Program-made: the position numbers and the translations under genes
NCBI GenBank assembly: GCA_900465675.1
Contig: UBJR01000005.1
Coordinates: forward strand, 779,115 to 843,114
DNA from: Hyphomicrobiales bacterium
Lineage (GTDB): Bacteria; Pseudomonadota; Alphaproteobacteria; Rhizobiales; Rhizobiaceae
Direction: 5' to 3'
DNA: 64,000 bases
Notes under the pieces: model-generated
Database searches by the model: none
What the model was told of the DNA's origin: nothing
Seen by the model: the letters and a program-made list of their open reading frames with translations, nothing else
In this document: in pieces, positions 36,237 to 44,268 of the stretch
How the letters are laid out: each line of letters begins with the position of its first letter
Numbering within the stretch: position 1 is the first letter of the stretch

Positions 36237-37730
36237 TCAATTCACCTGATGCGCCATGGCGGCAAGGAGGCTTTGCTCCGAGAGTTCACGTCTCGGCAGA
36301 ACCGCGACCGACATACCGTCGCTGAGCACGGTGACGCGATCGGCGGCGGCCAGCAGCTCTTCCAGTTCCGACGAGATCATCAGCACGCTGAGGCCATCAT
36401 CTGCGAGGTTTCGCAGCAGCCGCAGGATCTCGGACTTGGCGCCGATATCGATGCCGCGTGTCGGCTCGTCGACGATCAGCACTCGCGGATCGGTGCAGAG
36501 CCAGCGGGCCAGCAGCACCTTCTGCTGGTTGCCGCCCGACAGTTCCTTGATCGGCTGGTCCGGAGAGGCACATTTGACGCCGAGCGATTTGATGAAGCGG
36601 GCGACGATCTCGTCCTGGCGGGCGCGGTCGACGATGCCTGCTTTCTTCAGTTTTGGCAGCAGCGCCAGCGTCATGTTCTCGCGGATACTCATATCCGGAA
36701 TGATCCCGTCGATCTTGCGGTCTTCGGAAACGAGCCCGATGCCATCGGCGATCGCCGCGGCCGGTTCGGCATAGCTGCGCGAGGTGCCGTTGAAGCTCAG
36801 GCTGCCGCGCTCCAGCTTGTCGACGCCGAAGATGATGCGGGCGGTCTCCGTGCGGCCGGAGCCGAGAAGGCCGGCCAGTCCGGAAATCTCGCCCTCGCGG
36901 ATCAGCAGATCGACGTCGCGGACGCGCAGGCCCGAACCGGCGCCCTGCAGCTCAAGGCGCACCGGCCGTTCGATCGCATTGTCGGCATCGCGGCTGAGCG
37001 CTTCGAAAGCCGCCAGTTCGCGGCCGAGCATGTGGCGCACCAGCTCCATTTTGGGGATATCCTTCATGGCGCTGACGGCAACCGTCTGGCCGTCACGCAT
37101 GATGGTGACGCGGTCGCAAATCGCATAGAGCTCGTCGAGGCGGTGGCCGATGAAGATCACTGCGACGCCGCTTTTCTGCAGTGTGCGGATCGTCTCGAAA
37201 AGGACGGCGACCTCGCGCTCGTCCAGCGATGAGGTCGGCTCGTCCATGATCAGCAGCCGGGCGTTCTGGGTCACGGCGCGGGCGATCGACACCATCTGGC
37301 GGGTGGCGGCGCTGAAGCGCGCAACCGGCAGATCGACGTCGATATCGAGATTGAAGGTGGCAAGCACCTTGCGGGCGCCATCGCGCATGGCGCGGCGGTC
37401 AAGGAAGCCGAATTTCTTCGGTTCCCGCGACAGATAGATGTTCTCGGCGACGGAGCGCTGCGGCGCCAGGTTGATCTCCTGATAGATCGTGGCGATCCCG
37501 GCGGCCTGGCTTTCTGCCGGCGTCGAGAAGGCGACGTCCTCGCCGTTGAAACAGATCGATCCTTCGTCGCGCTGATAGGCGCCGGTCAGGATCTTGATCA
37601 GCGTCGACTTGCCGGCGCCGTTCTGGCCGACAAGCGCCATAATCTCGCCCTCGGCAATATCGAGGGAAGCGGCGCGCAGCGCGGCGATCCCGGCAAAGGA
37701 TTTGGAGATACCCTGCATCGACAGCAGCAT
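36237..37730 (-). CDS. ytfR: Sugar ABC transporter ATPase, YtfR/RbsA-like (duplicated ABC domains)
   Basis: 497 residues with two nucleotide-binding domains. The first has GQNGAGKST, the signature-region equivalent FSAATRQMVSIARAV and LLIMDEPTSSLD; the second has the degenerate Walker A GLLGSGRTE, then LSGGNQQKVLLARWL and VLIVDEPTRGIDIG, as usual for the RbsA family. The first-domain signature FSAATRQ departs from the LSxGxxQ pattern but keeps the active Walker motifs. GGAG nine bases before this ATG supports the start; an in-frame TTG seven codons upstream is weaker. Confidence 0.9.
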   Translation of the reverse strand: MLLSMQGISKSFAGIAALRAASLDIAEGEIMALVGQNGAGKSTLIKILTGAYQRDEGSICFNGEDVAFSTPAESQAAGIATIYQEINLAPQRSVAENIYLSREPKKFGFLDRRAMRDGARKVLATFNLDIDVDLPVARFSAATRQMVSIARAVTQNARLLIMDEPTSSLDEREVAVLFETIRTLQKSGVAVIFIGHRLDELYAICDRVTIMRDGQTVAVSAMKDIPKMELVRHMLGRELAAFEALSRDADNAIERPVRLELQGAGSGLRVRDVDLLIREGEISGLAGLLGSGRTETARIIFGVDKLERGSLSFNGTSRSYAEPAAAIADGIGLVSEDRKIDGIIPDMSIRENMTLALLPKLKKAGIVDRARQDEIVARFIKSLGVKCASPDQPIKELSGGNQQKVLLARWLCTDPRVLIVDEPTRGIDIGAKSEILRLLRNLADDGLSVLMISSELEELLAAADRVTVLSDGMSVAVLPRRELSEQSLLAAMAHQVN

Positions 37731-37762
37731 GCCGGTCGACTCCGTATTCAATAAAGGAAAAG

Positions 37763-37794
37763 CCGGCCGGAACGGCGTCTGCCGAACCGGCCGG
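37763..37794 (-). terminator. Stem-loop between binding-protein and ATPase genes
   Basis: CCGGCCGG-TT-CGGC-AGAC-GCCG-TT-CCGGCCGG on the minus strand folds into a two-part stem followed by CTTTTCC. It lies 18 bases after the binding-protein stop. It looks like a partial terminator that lets most transcripts stop after ytfQ. Confidence 0.7.
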
Positions 37795-37812
37795 AGCGGT
37801 CACGCTGGGAGT

Positions 37813-38796
37813 TTAGTAGGCGCTGGAGAGCTCGGCCTTGGCGTTGGATGCATCGTAGAACTTGTCGTCGTTGATGACCCAAGGCTCGATCTTCTCGCCC
37901 TTTGCATAGCGCGCCATCGTTTCGAAAGCCTTCGGTCCGAAACGCGGGTTGCATTCGACGACTGCGCCGATCTTGCCTTCAGCCACGAGGCCGACAGCTT
38001 CCTTGCCGCCGTCGATCGACAGCACTAGGATGTCCTTGCCCGGCACCTTGCCGGCGGCTTCGATGGCGGAGATGGCGCCGATCGCCATTTCGTCATTGTG
38101 GGCGTAGACGATATCCGCATCCGGATGCGCCTGAAGCAGCGCTTCGGCAACCTGGCGGCCCTTGTCGCGGGCGAAATCGCCGGACTGCGATGCGACGATC
38201 TCGAAGCCGCCAGCGGCCTTGATGGCGTCGTCGAAGCCCTTCTTGCGGTCGTTGGCAGGCGAGGAGCCGGTCGTGCCTTCGAGCTCGATGATCTTCTTCT
38301 TGCCGTTGGCGTTCTTCGCCAGCCATTCGGCAACGCGCTGGCCTTCCTTGATGAAGTCGGAGCCGATGAAGGTCAGGTAGTCCTTGCCGGGCTTGGCGAG
38401 CTTCGGATCGACGCTACGGTCGAGCAGGATGACCGGGATTCCGGCCTTCTCGGCAGCCTTGACGGCCGGGATCAGCGGCTTTTCTTCGCGCGGCGAGAGG
38501 AAGATCAGGTCGACGCCCTGGGCGATCATCGAGTTGACGTCGGCAACCTGCTTGGCGGCCGAGCCGGCGGCATCGGTATAGACCAGCTGGTAGCCAAGCT
38601 TTTCAGCCTGCGCCTTCATGCTTTCGGTCTGGGCGATGCGCCACGGATTGTTTGATTCGGTCTGCGCGAAGCCGACCTTGTACTTTTCCTTCTGCTTCAG
38701 CGCAGGCACTTCTGCCATGGCAACTGTGCCGGCCACGGCGACGGCGCCGAGTGCGGTTGCAGCAAGCATGAATGTACGACGTGAGAATGCGGTCAT
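37813..38796 (-). CDS. ytfQ: Furanose-type sugar ABC transporter binding protein, YtfQ-like
   Basis: 327 residues. A signal peptide (RRTFMLAATALGAVAVAGTVAMA) resembles a Tat-type start with a twin arginine (SRRTF). The mature part closely follows E. coli YtfQ, a galactofuranose binder: IIELEGTTGSSPANDRKKGFDDAIK, SQSGDFARDKGRQV and VYAHNDEMAIGAISAIEAAG. The likely ligand is an aldofuranose such as galactofuranose or arabinofuranose. GGGAGGAG sits before the ATG. It is the first gene of the transporter operon, divergent from a LacI regulator. Confidence 0.9.
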   Translation of the reverse strand: MTAFSRRTFMLAATALGAVAVAGTVAMAEVPALKQKEKYKVGFAQTESNNPWRIAQTESMKAQAEKLGYQLVYTDAAGSAAKQVADVNSMIAQGVDLIFLSPREEKPLIPAVKAAEKAGIPVILLDRSVDPKLAKPGKDYLTFIGSDFIKEGQRVAEWLAKNANGKKKIIELEGTTGSSPANDRKKGFDDAIKAAGGFEIVASQSGDFARDKGRQVAEALLQAHPDADIVYAHNDEMAIGAISAIEAAGKVPGKDILVLSIDGGKEAVGLVAEGKIGAVVECNPRFGPKAFETMARYAKGEKIEPWVINDDKFYDASNAKAELSSAY

Positions 38797-38876
38797 CTCA
38801 GTTTCTCCTCCCGAATTTTCCGGTATCTTCCCAACCGGCAGTGAGCAATAACTGCTTCACATGAGCTAATCTTGTA

Positions 38877-38891
38877 GCTAATAATATTAGC
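38877..38891. promoter_or_regulatory. Candidate operator between ytfQ and lacI-type gene
   Basis: GCTAAT-AAT-ATTAGC is an inverted repeat in the 169-base divergent gap. The half site AGCTAAT also occurs at 38864-38870, and AGCTAT at 38910-38915. An odd spacer is unusual for LacI-family sites, so the exact operator is uncertain. Confidence 0.45.
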
Positions 38892-38965
38892 AGTCAAGCG
38901 TCATTTTATGAGCTATTGCACAAATTTTGGTTTGTGCTGCAGCAAGTCATCGGGAGGATATTGTG

Positions 38966-40045
38966 ATGACGAAAAAGAATGGCCGCGGCGGGGAAAACGG
39001 GCGCCGCGGTGAGGCTGGACGGCCTACAATGACCGATGTTGCCCGTATTGCGGGCGTTTCGCAGTCCAGCGTGTCGCTTGTGCTCAATGAAATGTCGGGA
39101 TCACGCATCTCGCCGGACACCCAGGCCAAGGTTTTGGAGGCTGCTCATAAAATTGGTTATAAATTACCTGGAGTTCGTCATGAAGCTCAGCCGGACACGC
39201 GAATCGAGAAAGACACGATCGCCTTCGTCGTCGACGAAATCTCCACCAGCCCGCATCCCGTTGTCAGCCTCGACGGCGTGCGCGATTTTGCTTTCGAGCA
39301 GGGTTTCCTGACCTCGGCGCATGCAACGCGTTCCAATCCGGATCTCGAAGACGCCGTGCTGCGCTCGATCCTGCGCGACCCGACGATCGTCGGCGTCATC
39401 TATGCGACGATCTTCACCCGCAAGGTGAAGGTGCCGGAACTGCTGAAGAACATCCCGACCGTATTGCTGAACTGCTATGCCGAGCCGCGTCAGCATATGG
39501 CGATCGTGCCCGGCGAAGTGGCGGGCGGCTTTGCCGCGACGGCGCATCTGACCTCGCTCGGCCACCGGCGCATCGGCTTCATCAACGGCGAACCCTGGAT
39601 GGACGCGGCGGTCGATCGCCTCAAGGGCTACAAGCAGGCGCTCGCCACCGTCGATGTCGCCTTCGACGAGACGCTGGTGCGCGACGGCGACTGGCTGCCC
39701 TTGCGCGGCTATGAGGCTGGTCTCGACCTGTTGTCGATGAGCAATCCGCCGACAGCGATCTTTTGCGGCAACGATCTGATGGCGATCGGCGTGATGAAAG
39801 CGGCGGCCGAGAAGGGCTTTCGCGTTCCCGAAGATCTCTCCGTCATGGGCTATGACGACCAGGACCTGGCGCGCTACACCCATCCGCCGCTCTCGACGCT
39901 GGTCCTGCCGAACTACGAGATGGGGCAGAAGGCGGCGGAGACGCTCATCGATATGGCCATCCACGGCAAGACGCTGCGGCCGATGACCATCAAGGTCGAT
40001 GGTCCGCTCGTCGTCAGAACCTCGACCGCAAAGACCAAACCCTGA
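38966..40045 (+). CDS. LacI-family transcriptional regulator of the YtfQ-type operon
   Basis: 359 residues. A charged N-terminal extension (MTKKNGRGGENGRRGEAGRP) precedes the HTH TMTDVARIAGVSQSSVSLVLNE. The effector-binding domain follows, with FCGNDLMAIGVMKAA and MGYDDQDLARYTHPPLSTL near the C-terminus. GGGAGG lies upstream of this ATG. Divergent placement next to ytfQ strongly suggests it represses the furanose transporter. Confidence 0.92.
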   Translation: MTKKNGRGGENGRRGEAGRPTMTDVARIAGVSQSSVSLVLNEMSGSRISPDTQAKVLEAAHKIGYKLPGVRHEAQPDTRIEKDTIAFVVDEISTSPHPVVSLDGVRDFAFEQGFLTSAHATRSNPDLEDAVLRSILRDPTIVGVIYATIFTRKVKVPELLKNIPTVLLNCYAEPRQHMAIVPGEVAGGFAATAHLTSLGHRRIGFINGEPWMDAAVDRLKGYKQALATVDVAFDETLVRDGDWLPLRGYEAGLDLLSMSNPPTAIFCGNDLMAIGVMKAAAEKGFRVPEDLSVMGYDDQDLARYTHPPLSTLVLPNYEMGQKAAETLIDMAIHGKTLRPMTIKVDGPLVVRTSTAKTKP

Positions 40046-40606
40046 TCAGCCGACGGCGCTGATCACCAGGGTCACGGAAAAAAACATCAGCACGGCAGAG
40101 GCGCAGCGCTGCGCCAGCAGAGGCATGGCGGTGCCCCGCCCGATGATCAGCCGGCCAAGGACAATCCAGAGCGTCGACGTCACCGTGACCGATGCCACGA
40201 AGATCAGCACTGTCAGCAGGAGCGGCGCCTCGACGGCCGGCACCATGGTCAGGCCGATGATGATGGCTTTCGGGTTGAGCAGGGTGGTGAGGAAAAGTTC
40301 GCGGATGCCGACCGGCGCTGCCGCCCCTTCAGATTGCGACCGCCAGAGCTTCAATGCCAGAAACAGAACCCAGACCGCCGATATCAGCCGCACTGCCTGC
40401 GCAATGGCCGGATGCGCGTGAAGGAATGGACCGGCGATGCCGGATACCGGCAGGATGACCAGCAGATAGGCGGAGACAACAGCGAGCAGCAGGGACGTCA
40501 GGCGTTTCACCGTCAGGCCTGGTGACATCATGGCAAGGACGGCGTTCGTCGGCCCGGGCAGGATGAGCAGTGCCAGGATGCCCAGAGAGAAAGTCGGCAG
40601 GTTCAT
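40046..40606 (-). CDS. LysE/RhtB-family amino-acid exporter-like membrane protein
   Basis: 186 residues with about five to six membrane helices. The N-terminal FSLGILALLILPGPTNAVLAM is the LysE family signature (helix plus PGP motif). LLNPKAIIIGLTMVP matches the conserved NPK loop. Such proteins export amino acids or related metabolites. The start follows a weak ribosome site. It abuts the lacI-type gene end to end with no gap. Confidence 0.82.
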   Translation of the reverse strand: MNLPTFSLGILALLILPGPTNAVLAMMSPGLTVKRLTSLLLAVVSAYLLVILPVSGIAGPFLHAHPAIAQAVRLISAVWVLFLALKLWRSQSEGAAAPVGIRELFLTTLLNPKAIIIGLTMVPAVEAPLLLTVLIFVASVTVTSTLWIVLGRLIIGRGTAMPLLAQRCASAVLMFFSVTLVISAVG

Positions 40607-40692
40607 CTGATTGTGTGTCCTTGAAGCCTGCGGTTTCAGTAGGCAACGATAGTCCCTGCCCGTTGCCATTTCCAGCGGGTGCGTGCGCGGAT

Positions 40693-41043
40693 TTATAAGG
40701 CTGGCCGGTTGGGGAAGGGGAGCCCGGCCGCGTTTGGCGTATGGATCGAAGCGCTGTCCGCCGGATCGTCCATCGCGCGCAGGCCACGCCAGTTTCGGAC
40801 GTGGTTGGCATTGATGAAGATCATCCCGGTGGCGTCGGGTTCGATATTCTGTGTCCTGATGACATCGCAGAAGGCTTCGAGATGTTGCAGAAGCCGGCTT
40901 TCTGTTGCCCTTGGCGGGGAAGCGATGCTGAGCAGCGCGCGCCGGGTGATGATGACGGTGCGTGCCACTGCCCCATCGAGCATCTCGATACGGCCGCACT
41001 TTTCCCTCTCGTCCAGTCGCGCAGCAATGATCGCGTATCGCAT
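40693..41043 (-). CDS. Hypothetical protein near hemN, possibly FixK-linked
   Basis: 116 residues, no signal peptide or membrane segment. The sequence MRYAIIAARLDEREKCGRIE and DATGMIFINANHVRNWRGLR is not one I can assign to a family. GAGAGGA seven bases before the ATG supports translation. A perfect FixK/FNR box lies 60 bases upstream, between this gene and hemN, so it may be induced at low oxygen together with hemN. Confidence 0.6.
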   Translation of the reverse strand: MRYAIIAARLDEREKCGRIEMLDGAVARTVIITRRALLSIASPPRATESRLLQHLEAFCDVIRTQNIEPDATGMIFINANHVRNWRGLRAMDDPADSASIHTPNAAGLPFPNRPAL

Positions 41044-41102
41044 CGAATGGTCCTCTCACGCCCGCAACGCGCCAAGTCTACGCGATGCATGGAGACGATA
41101 CT

Positions 41103-41116
41103 TTGATTTCGATCAA
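41103..41116. promoter_or_regulatory. FixK/FNR box, hemN promoter
   Basis: TTGAT-TTCG-ATCAA is a perfect consensus. It lies about 95 bases before hemN and 60 before the divergent 116-residue gene, so it could serve both. Confidence 0.85.
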
Positions 41117-41197
41117 GACCGCCTGAGGCGTGTCCGGTTCGTTGATCTAGGACAAGGAAGGGTGAGCGGCCGCGCGGCATAAGCCCGCGAGACGAAG

Positions 41198-42565
41198 ATG
41201 AAGGAAATCACGATGTCCGATGCCCTGGTCGCCAAATATGGTGAAGCCCGCCTGCCGCGCTACACCAGTTATCCAACAGCACCGGCCTTTTCGGCTGCCG
41301 TCGGCCCGGAGGCCTATGCGGATGGGCTGGCGCGGCTCGGTGCGGCCGATCCGGTATCGCTTTATCTGCATATCCCGTTCTGCCGCTCGATGTGCTGGTA
41401 TTGCGGCTGCCACACGTCGGTGACGCGCCAGGACGGACCGGTTGCCGATTATCTCGACGTGCTGAGCGAGGAGATCGAACTGGTGTCGCAGGCAGCCGGC
41501 AATGATCTGCCGGTTCGAAACATCCATTTCGGCGGCGGCACACCGACGATCATGACGCCTCAGGCCTTTGCCGCATTGATGGCGAAGCTGAGGAGCGCCT
41601 TCCGGTTCGAGGCGGATTGCAGCGTTGCCGTCGAGATCGATCCGCGAACCCTGTCCGCAGCAATGATTGGCGCGCTCGGCGACAACGGCGTCGATCGCGC
41701 CAGCCTCGGGGTCCAGAGTTTCGATCCGCGGGTGCAACATGCGATCAACAGGATACAGACCTTCGATCAGACGAAAGCAGCCGTCGAAGGCTTGAGGGAA
41801 AACGGCACCCGCAGCATCAATTTCGACCTGATCTACGGCCTGCCGCTGCAGACCGTGCGCTCCTGTCTTGAGACGGTCAGGATGGCTGTCGAGCTCCGGC
41901 CGGAACGGTTTTCGGTATTCGGTTACGCCCATATCCCGTCCTTCAAGAAGCATCAGCGGCTGATCGACGAGACGCAGCTGCCGGATGCCAGCCAGCGCAA
42001 TGCCCAGGCCGAGGCGATCGCCGACGAACTCGTCGGCGCCGGTTATGTCCGCATCGGCCTCGATCACTTCGCGCTGCCGCATGACCCGCTGGCGCTGGCA
42101 TCGCATGAGGGAACGCTGCGGCGGAATTTTCAGGGATATACCACCGACGACTGCGAAACGCTGATTGGTCTCGGCGCCTCTGCGATCGGCAAGCTTCCCG
42201 GAGGCTATGTCCAGAACGAGGTCGCCCCCGGCCGCTATGCGGAGCGCGTCGCCTCCGGCATCCTGCCGACTGCGAAAGGCTATGTGCTGAGCGCTGAGGA
42301 CAGGCTGCGGGCAAAGGTCATCGAAAGGCTGATGTGCAGCTTCGAGGCCGATCTTGCTGCGCTCAGCGGCGAAGCCGGATATGACCCTGCCTTCCTGACG
42401 CGCCGCAACGAGCGGCTGGCGCAACTGCTGGCCGACGGCGTGGTGACGCTGGCGGACGGGCGGCTGACCGTTTCGCAGCAAGCACGCTTCATGGTGCGCG
42501 CCGTGGCCGCTGCCTTCGATGCCTATCTCGGAGCGCCGGGGCGCACGCATAGCAAGGGTGCCTGA
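41198..42565 (+). CDS. hemN: Oxygen-independent coproporphyrinogen III oxidase (radical SAM)
   Basis: HemN decarboxylates coproporphyrinogen III to protoporphyrinogen IX without oxygen, supplying heme at low oxygen. In 455 residues the radical-SAM motif HIPFCRSMCWYCGC gives cluster ligands Cys62, Cys66 and Cys69. The SAM-binding GGGTPT and the C-terminal HemN domain follow. Starts at this ATG (GAGACGAAG) or at an ATG five codons later (AAGGA) are both possible. A perfect FixK box upstream fits the need for heme for the cbb3 oxidase encoded nearby. Confidence 0.95.
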   Translation: MKEITMSDALVAKYGEARLPRYTSYPTAPAFSAAVGPEAYADGLARLGAADPVSLYLHIPFCRSMCWYCGCHTSVTRQDGPVADYLDVLSEEIELVSQAAGNDLPVRNIHFGGGTPTIMTPQAFAALMAKLRSAFRFEADCSVAVEIDPRTLSAAMIGALGDNGVDRASLGVQSFDPRVQHAINRIQTFDQTKAAVEGLRENGTRSINFDLIYGLPLQTVRSCLETVRMAVELRPERFSVFGYAHIPSFKKHQRLIDETQLPDASQRNAQAEAIADELVGAGYVRIGLDHFALPHDPLALASHEGTLRRNFQGYTTDDCETLIGLGASAIGKLPGGYVQNEVAPGRYAERVASGILPTAKGYVLSAEDRLRAKVIERLMCSFEADLAALSGEAGYDPAFLTRRNERLAQLLADGVVTLADGRLTVSQQARFMVRAVAAAFDAYLGAPGRTHSKGA

Positions 42566-42741
42566 AACGGCTACAACTCTCTGACGAGGCGACCCCTCCA
42601 TAGCCGGGGATTGCGATCAAAATCTCATAGTGGGCGCTGCCCGCGGGGTTGCCCTTTTGGCCGATGGCTGCAAATTGTCTGCTAATGCCCGACCGACGTG
42701 GCATGAAAAACGGATGGCCGTGCCTGTCCGTCGGAGCAGCA

Positions 42742-43308
42742 ATGAATCTTTTCGTCACAGATCTCCACCACGATGGGTGGCGGAGCCAGCCCCTTCAGAT
42801 GGTGCCGAAGAAGAAGGAGCGAAAGCTTGCGCCGGAAAAGCCGAAGACGCTTCTCCAGCAGCTCGCCGCCACGCCCGACAAGCTGTTCACCGGCGCCTTC
42901 CGCCAGCAATATGGGGCGCTCTGCTACCGCAAGGCGCCGGGCAGCTCCGGCATCGAAGTGCTGGTGATGACCTCGCGCGAAAGCCGGCGATGGGTGATCC
43001 CCAAGGGCTGGCCGATGAAGAAGAAGAAGCCCTATGAGGCGGCGGCGACCGAAGCCTGGGAAGAGGCTGGCGTGCGTGGCACCGTCGGCAAGAAGCCGGT
43101 CGGCCGCTACACGTACCTGAAATGGCTCGACAATGGCGACGTCGCCCCCTGCATCGTCGATGTCTATACGGTCGAGGTGCTGGAGCAGTCCGAGAACTTC
43201 AAGGAGCGAGGCCAGCGGGTGCTTGCCTGGGTCGAGCCGGAAGAGGCGGCGCGGCGCGTTCGCGAGATCGAGCTGAAATCCCTGCTGGTCGATTTCAAGG
43301 TCAAGTGA
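42742..43308 (+). CDS. NUDIX hydrolase, DIPP-like
   Basis: 188 residues. The NUDIX region is around WVIPKGWPMKKKKPYEAAATEAWEEAGV. The core EAWEEAGV glutamates are present, but the consensus first Glu and the Arg of RExxEE are replaced (Lys and Thr), a variation also seen in other rhizobial copies of this KGWPM type. The family resembles diphosphoinositol or dinucleoside polyphosphate hydrolases. I chose the ATG with GGAG five bases upstream; the N-terminus before the domain is Lys-rich (MVPKKKERKLAPEKPK). The substrate is unknown. Confidence 0.85.
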   Translation: MNLFVTDLHHDGWRSQPLQMVPKKKERKLAPEKPKTLLQQLAATPDKLFTGAFRQQYGALCYRKAPGSSGIEVLVMTSRESRRWVIPKGWPMKKKKPYEAAATEAWEEAGVRGTVGKKPVGRYTYLKWLDNGDVAPCIVDVYTVEVLEQSENFKERGQRVLAWVEPEEAARRVREIELKSLLVDFKVK

Positions 43309-43338
43309 CAGCCCATTGCCGCCCAAATCACGGTCTTG

Positions 43339-43352
43339 TTGATCGATCTCAA
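43339..43352 (+). promoter_or_regulatory. FixK/FNR-like box upstream of the hemerythrin-like gene
   Basis: TTGAT-CGAT-CTCAA matches the consensus with one mismatch in the second half. It lies 84 bases before the start codon. Confidence 0.6.
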
Positions 43353-43435
43353 AGAAAATCCTGACTGTTCTCTATAGCCCGTCTTCGGACGAACACGCCG
43401 ATGGCCTCGTGTTCGCCGGTTCAAGGGGGCTTGGA

Positions 43436-43924
43436 ATGATAGATGAGACACGTGGCGGCCTCGATGCACTGGAAACGCACCTTAGCGAATTGTCGTCTTG
43501 GTGCGATCTGATCGAGGCGATTGCCGATTTTCTGCCCTGCCATGTCGATGAGGGATTGTGCAGGACACTGACGCGAGACCTCGTTCCGCTTTTGGTGAGG
43601 ATACATCAGTTGGAAGAGACCAGCGTCGATCGGCATCCTGCCCTCGCTATCAGCGTCCCGGCACCGAGAGACGAAGAGCAGCGCCGGATTTCCGATCGGC
43701 TCGAGCAACGCGATATGGCAGAGCGCGCCGTCAAGGTGTTGTGCGACTTGAGCAGGGGGCGAAGCAGCCTCTCGGCGGACGCCATCGCCTATGCGCTCCG
43801 TTCATTCTGCTGCCCGGCGCGCCGGCATATCAAAGAAGAGCGGCAGCTGATCGGCGAGATCCGCCAGGCGATCGCGGTGCCTTCTCTCGTATCAGACGCG
43901 AAGCTGACGCCTGCCGGCGCTTGA
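43436..43924 (+). CDS. Hemerythrin-like (HHE) domain protein, degenerate ligands
   Basis: 162 residues, predicted all-helical. The layout follows small HHE hemerythrin-like proteins: an early helix with AIADFLPCHVDE, then LVRIHQLEE (His57, Glu60, Glu61), a helix with RISDRLEQRD where an EH pair is expected, and a C-terminal RRHIKEERQ (His131). Only part of the diiron ligand set is recognisable, so metal or oxygen binding is uncertain. Several cysteines (33 kb-independent positions C23, C35, C42, C103, C125, C126) are unusual. AAGGGGG precedes the ATG. A FixK-like box upstream suggests low-oxygen induction. Confidence 0.6.
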   Translation: MIDETRGGLDALETHLSELSSWCDLIEAIADFLPCHVDEGLCRTLTRDLVPLLVRIHQLEETSVDRHPALAISVPAPRDEEQRRISDRLEQRDMAERAVKVLCDLSRGRSSLSADAIAYALRSFCCPARRHIKEERQLIGEIRQAIAVPSLVSDAKLTPAGA

Positions 43925-43934
43925 TCTACGTCAA
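43921..43934 (+). promoter_or_regulatory. FixK/FNR-like box upstream of the BON protein gene
   Basis: TTGAT-CTAC-GTCAA has one mismatch to the consensus. It overlaps the stop codon of the previous gene and lies 54 bases before the BON gene, consistent with an activator site. Confidence 0.65.
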
Positions 43935-43987
43935 GGCGTAGCGCTCCCGCCCGTTGTTCACTTCGCGGTGAGAGAAGGAGCTCCGTG

Positions 43988-44251
43988 ATGTTTGTGAACG
44001 ATATCGTGCCGATCGGCGATGACGCGTTATCGACTGCCGTGCGCAGCCGGCTGCAGATGGAACTCGGGCTGACACATGACGTGGTGAAGGCGACCGTGGC
44101 GAACGGCGTCGTCACCCTCAAGGGGCGGCTGGCAAGCACGGGAACGCGCGAGGCGGCAGGTGCTGCTGCCGGAAATGTGCGAGGCATCAAGCGTGTCGTC
44201 AACGACGACATCTCGACGGCGTATCATCTGGTGCGGCGTCTGGCGCCTTAG
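43988..44251 (+). CDS. BON-domain protein
   Basis: 87 residues forming essentially one BON domain: DDALSTAVRSRLQMELGLTHDVVKATVANGVVTLKGRLAS with the conserved glycine of the VxLxGxV strand. No signal peptide is visible, unlike OsmY. BON domains bind phospholipid or act as small regulatory modules. GGAG seven bases before the ATG fixes the start. A FixK-like box is upstream. A similar BON domain ends the CBS protein at 63 kb, also behind a FixK box. Confidence 0.8.
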   Translation: MFVNDIVPIGDDALSTAVRSRLQMELGLTHDVVKATVANGVVTLKGRLASTGTREAAGAAAGNVRGIKRVVNDDISTAYHLVRRLAP

Positions 44252-44268
44252 GCCAGGGATTGCTCGCC

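Noticed and set aside
42608..42630. Possible FixK-like site ATTGCGATCAAAATC upstream of the NUDIX gene
   Set aside because: Only one half matches ATCAA and the other half is not TTGAT at the right spacing.
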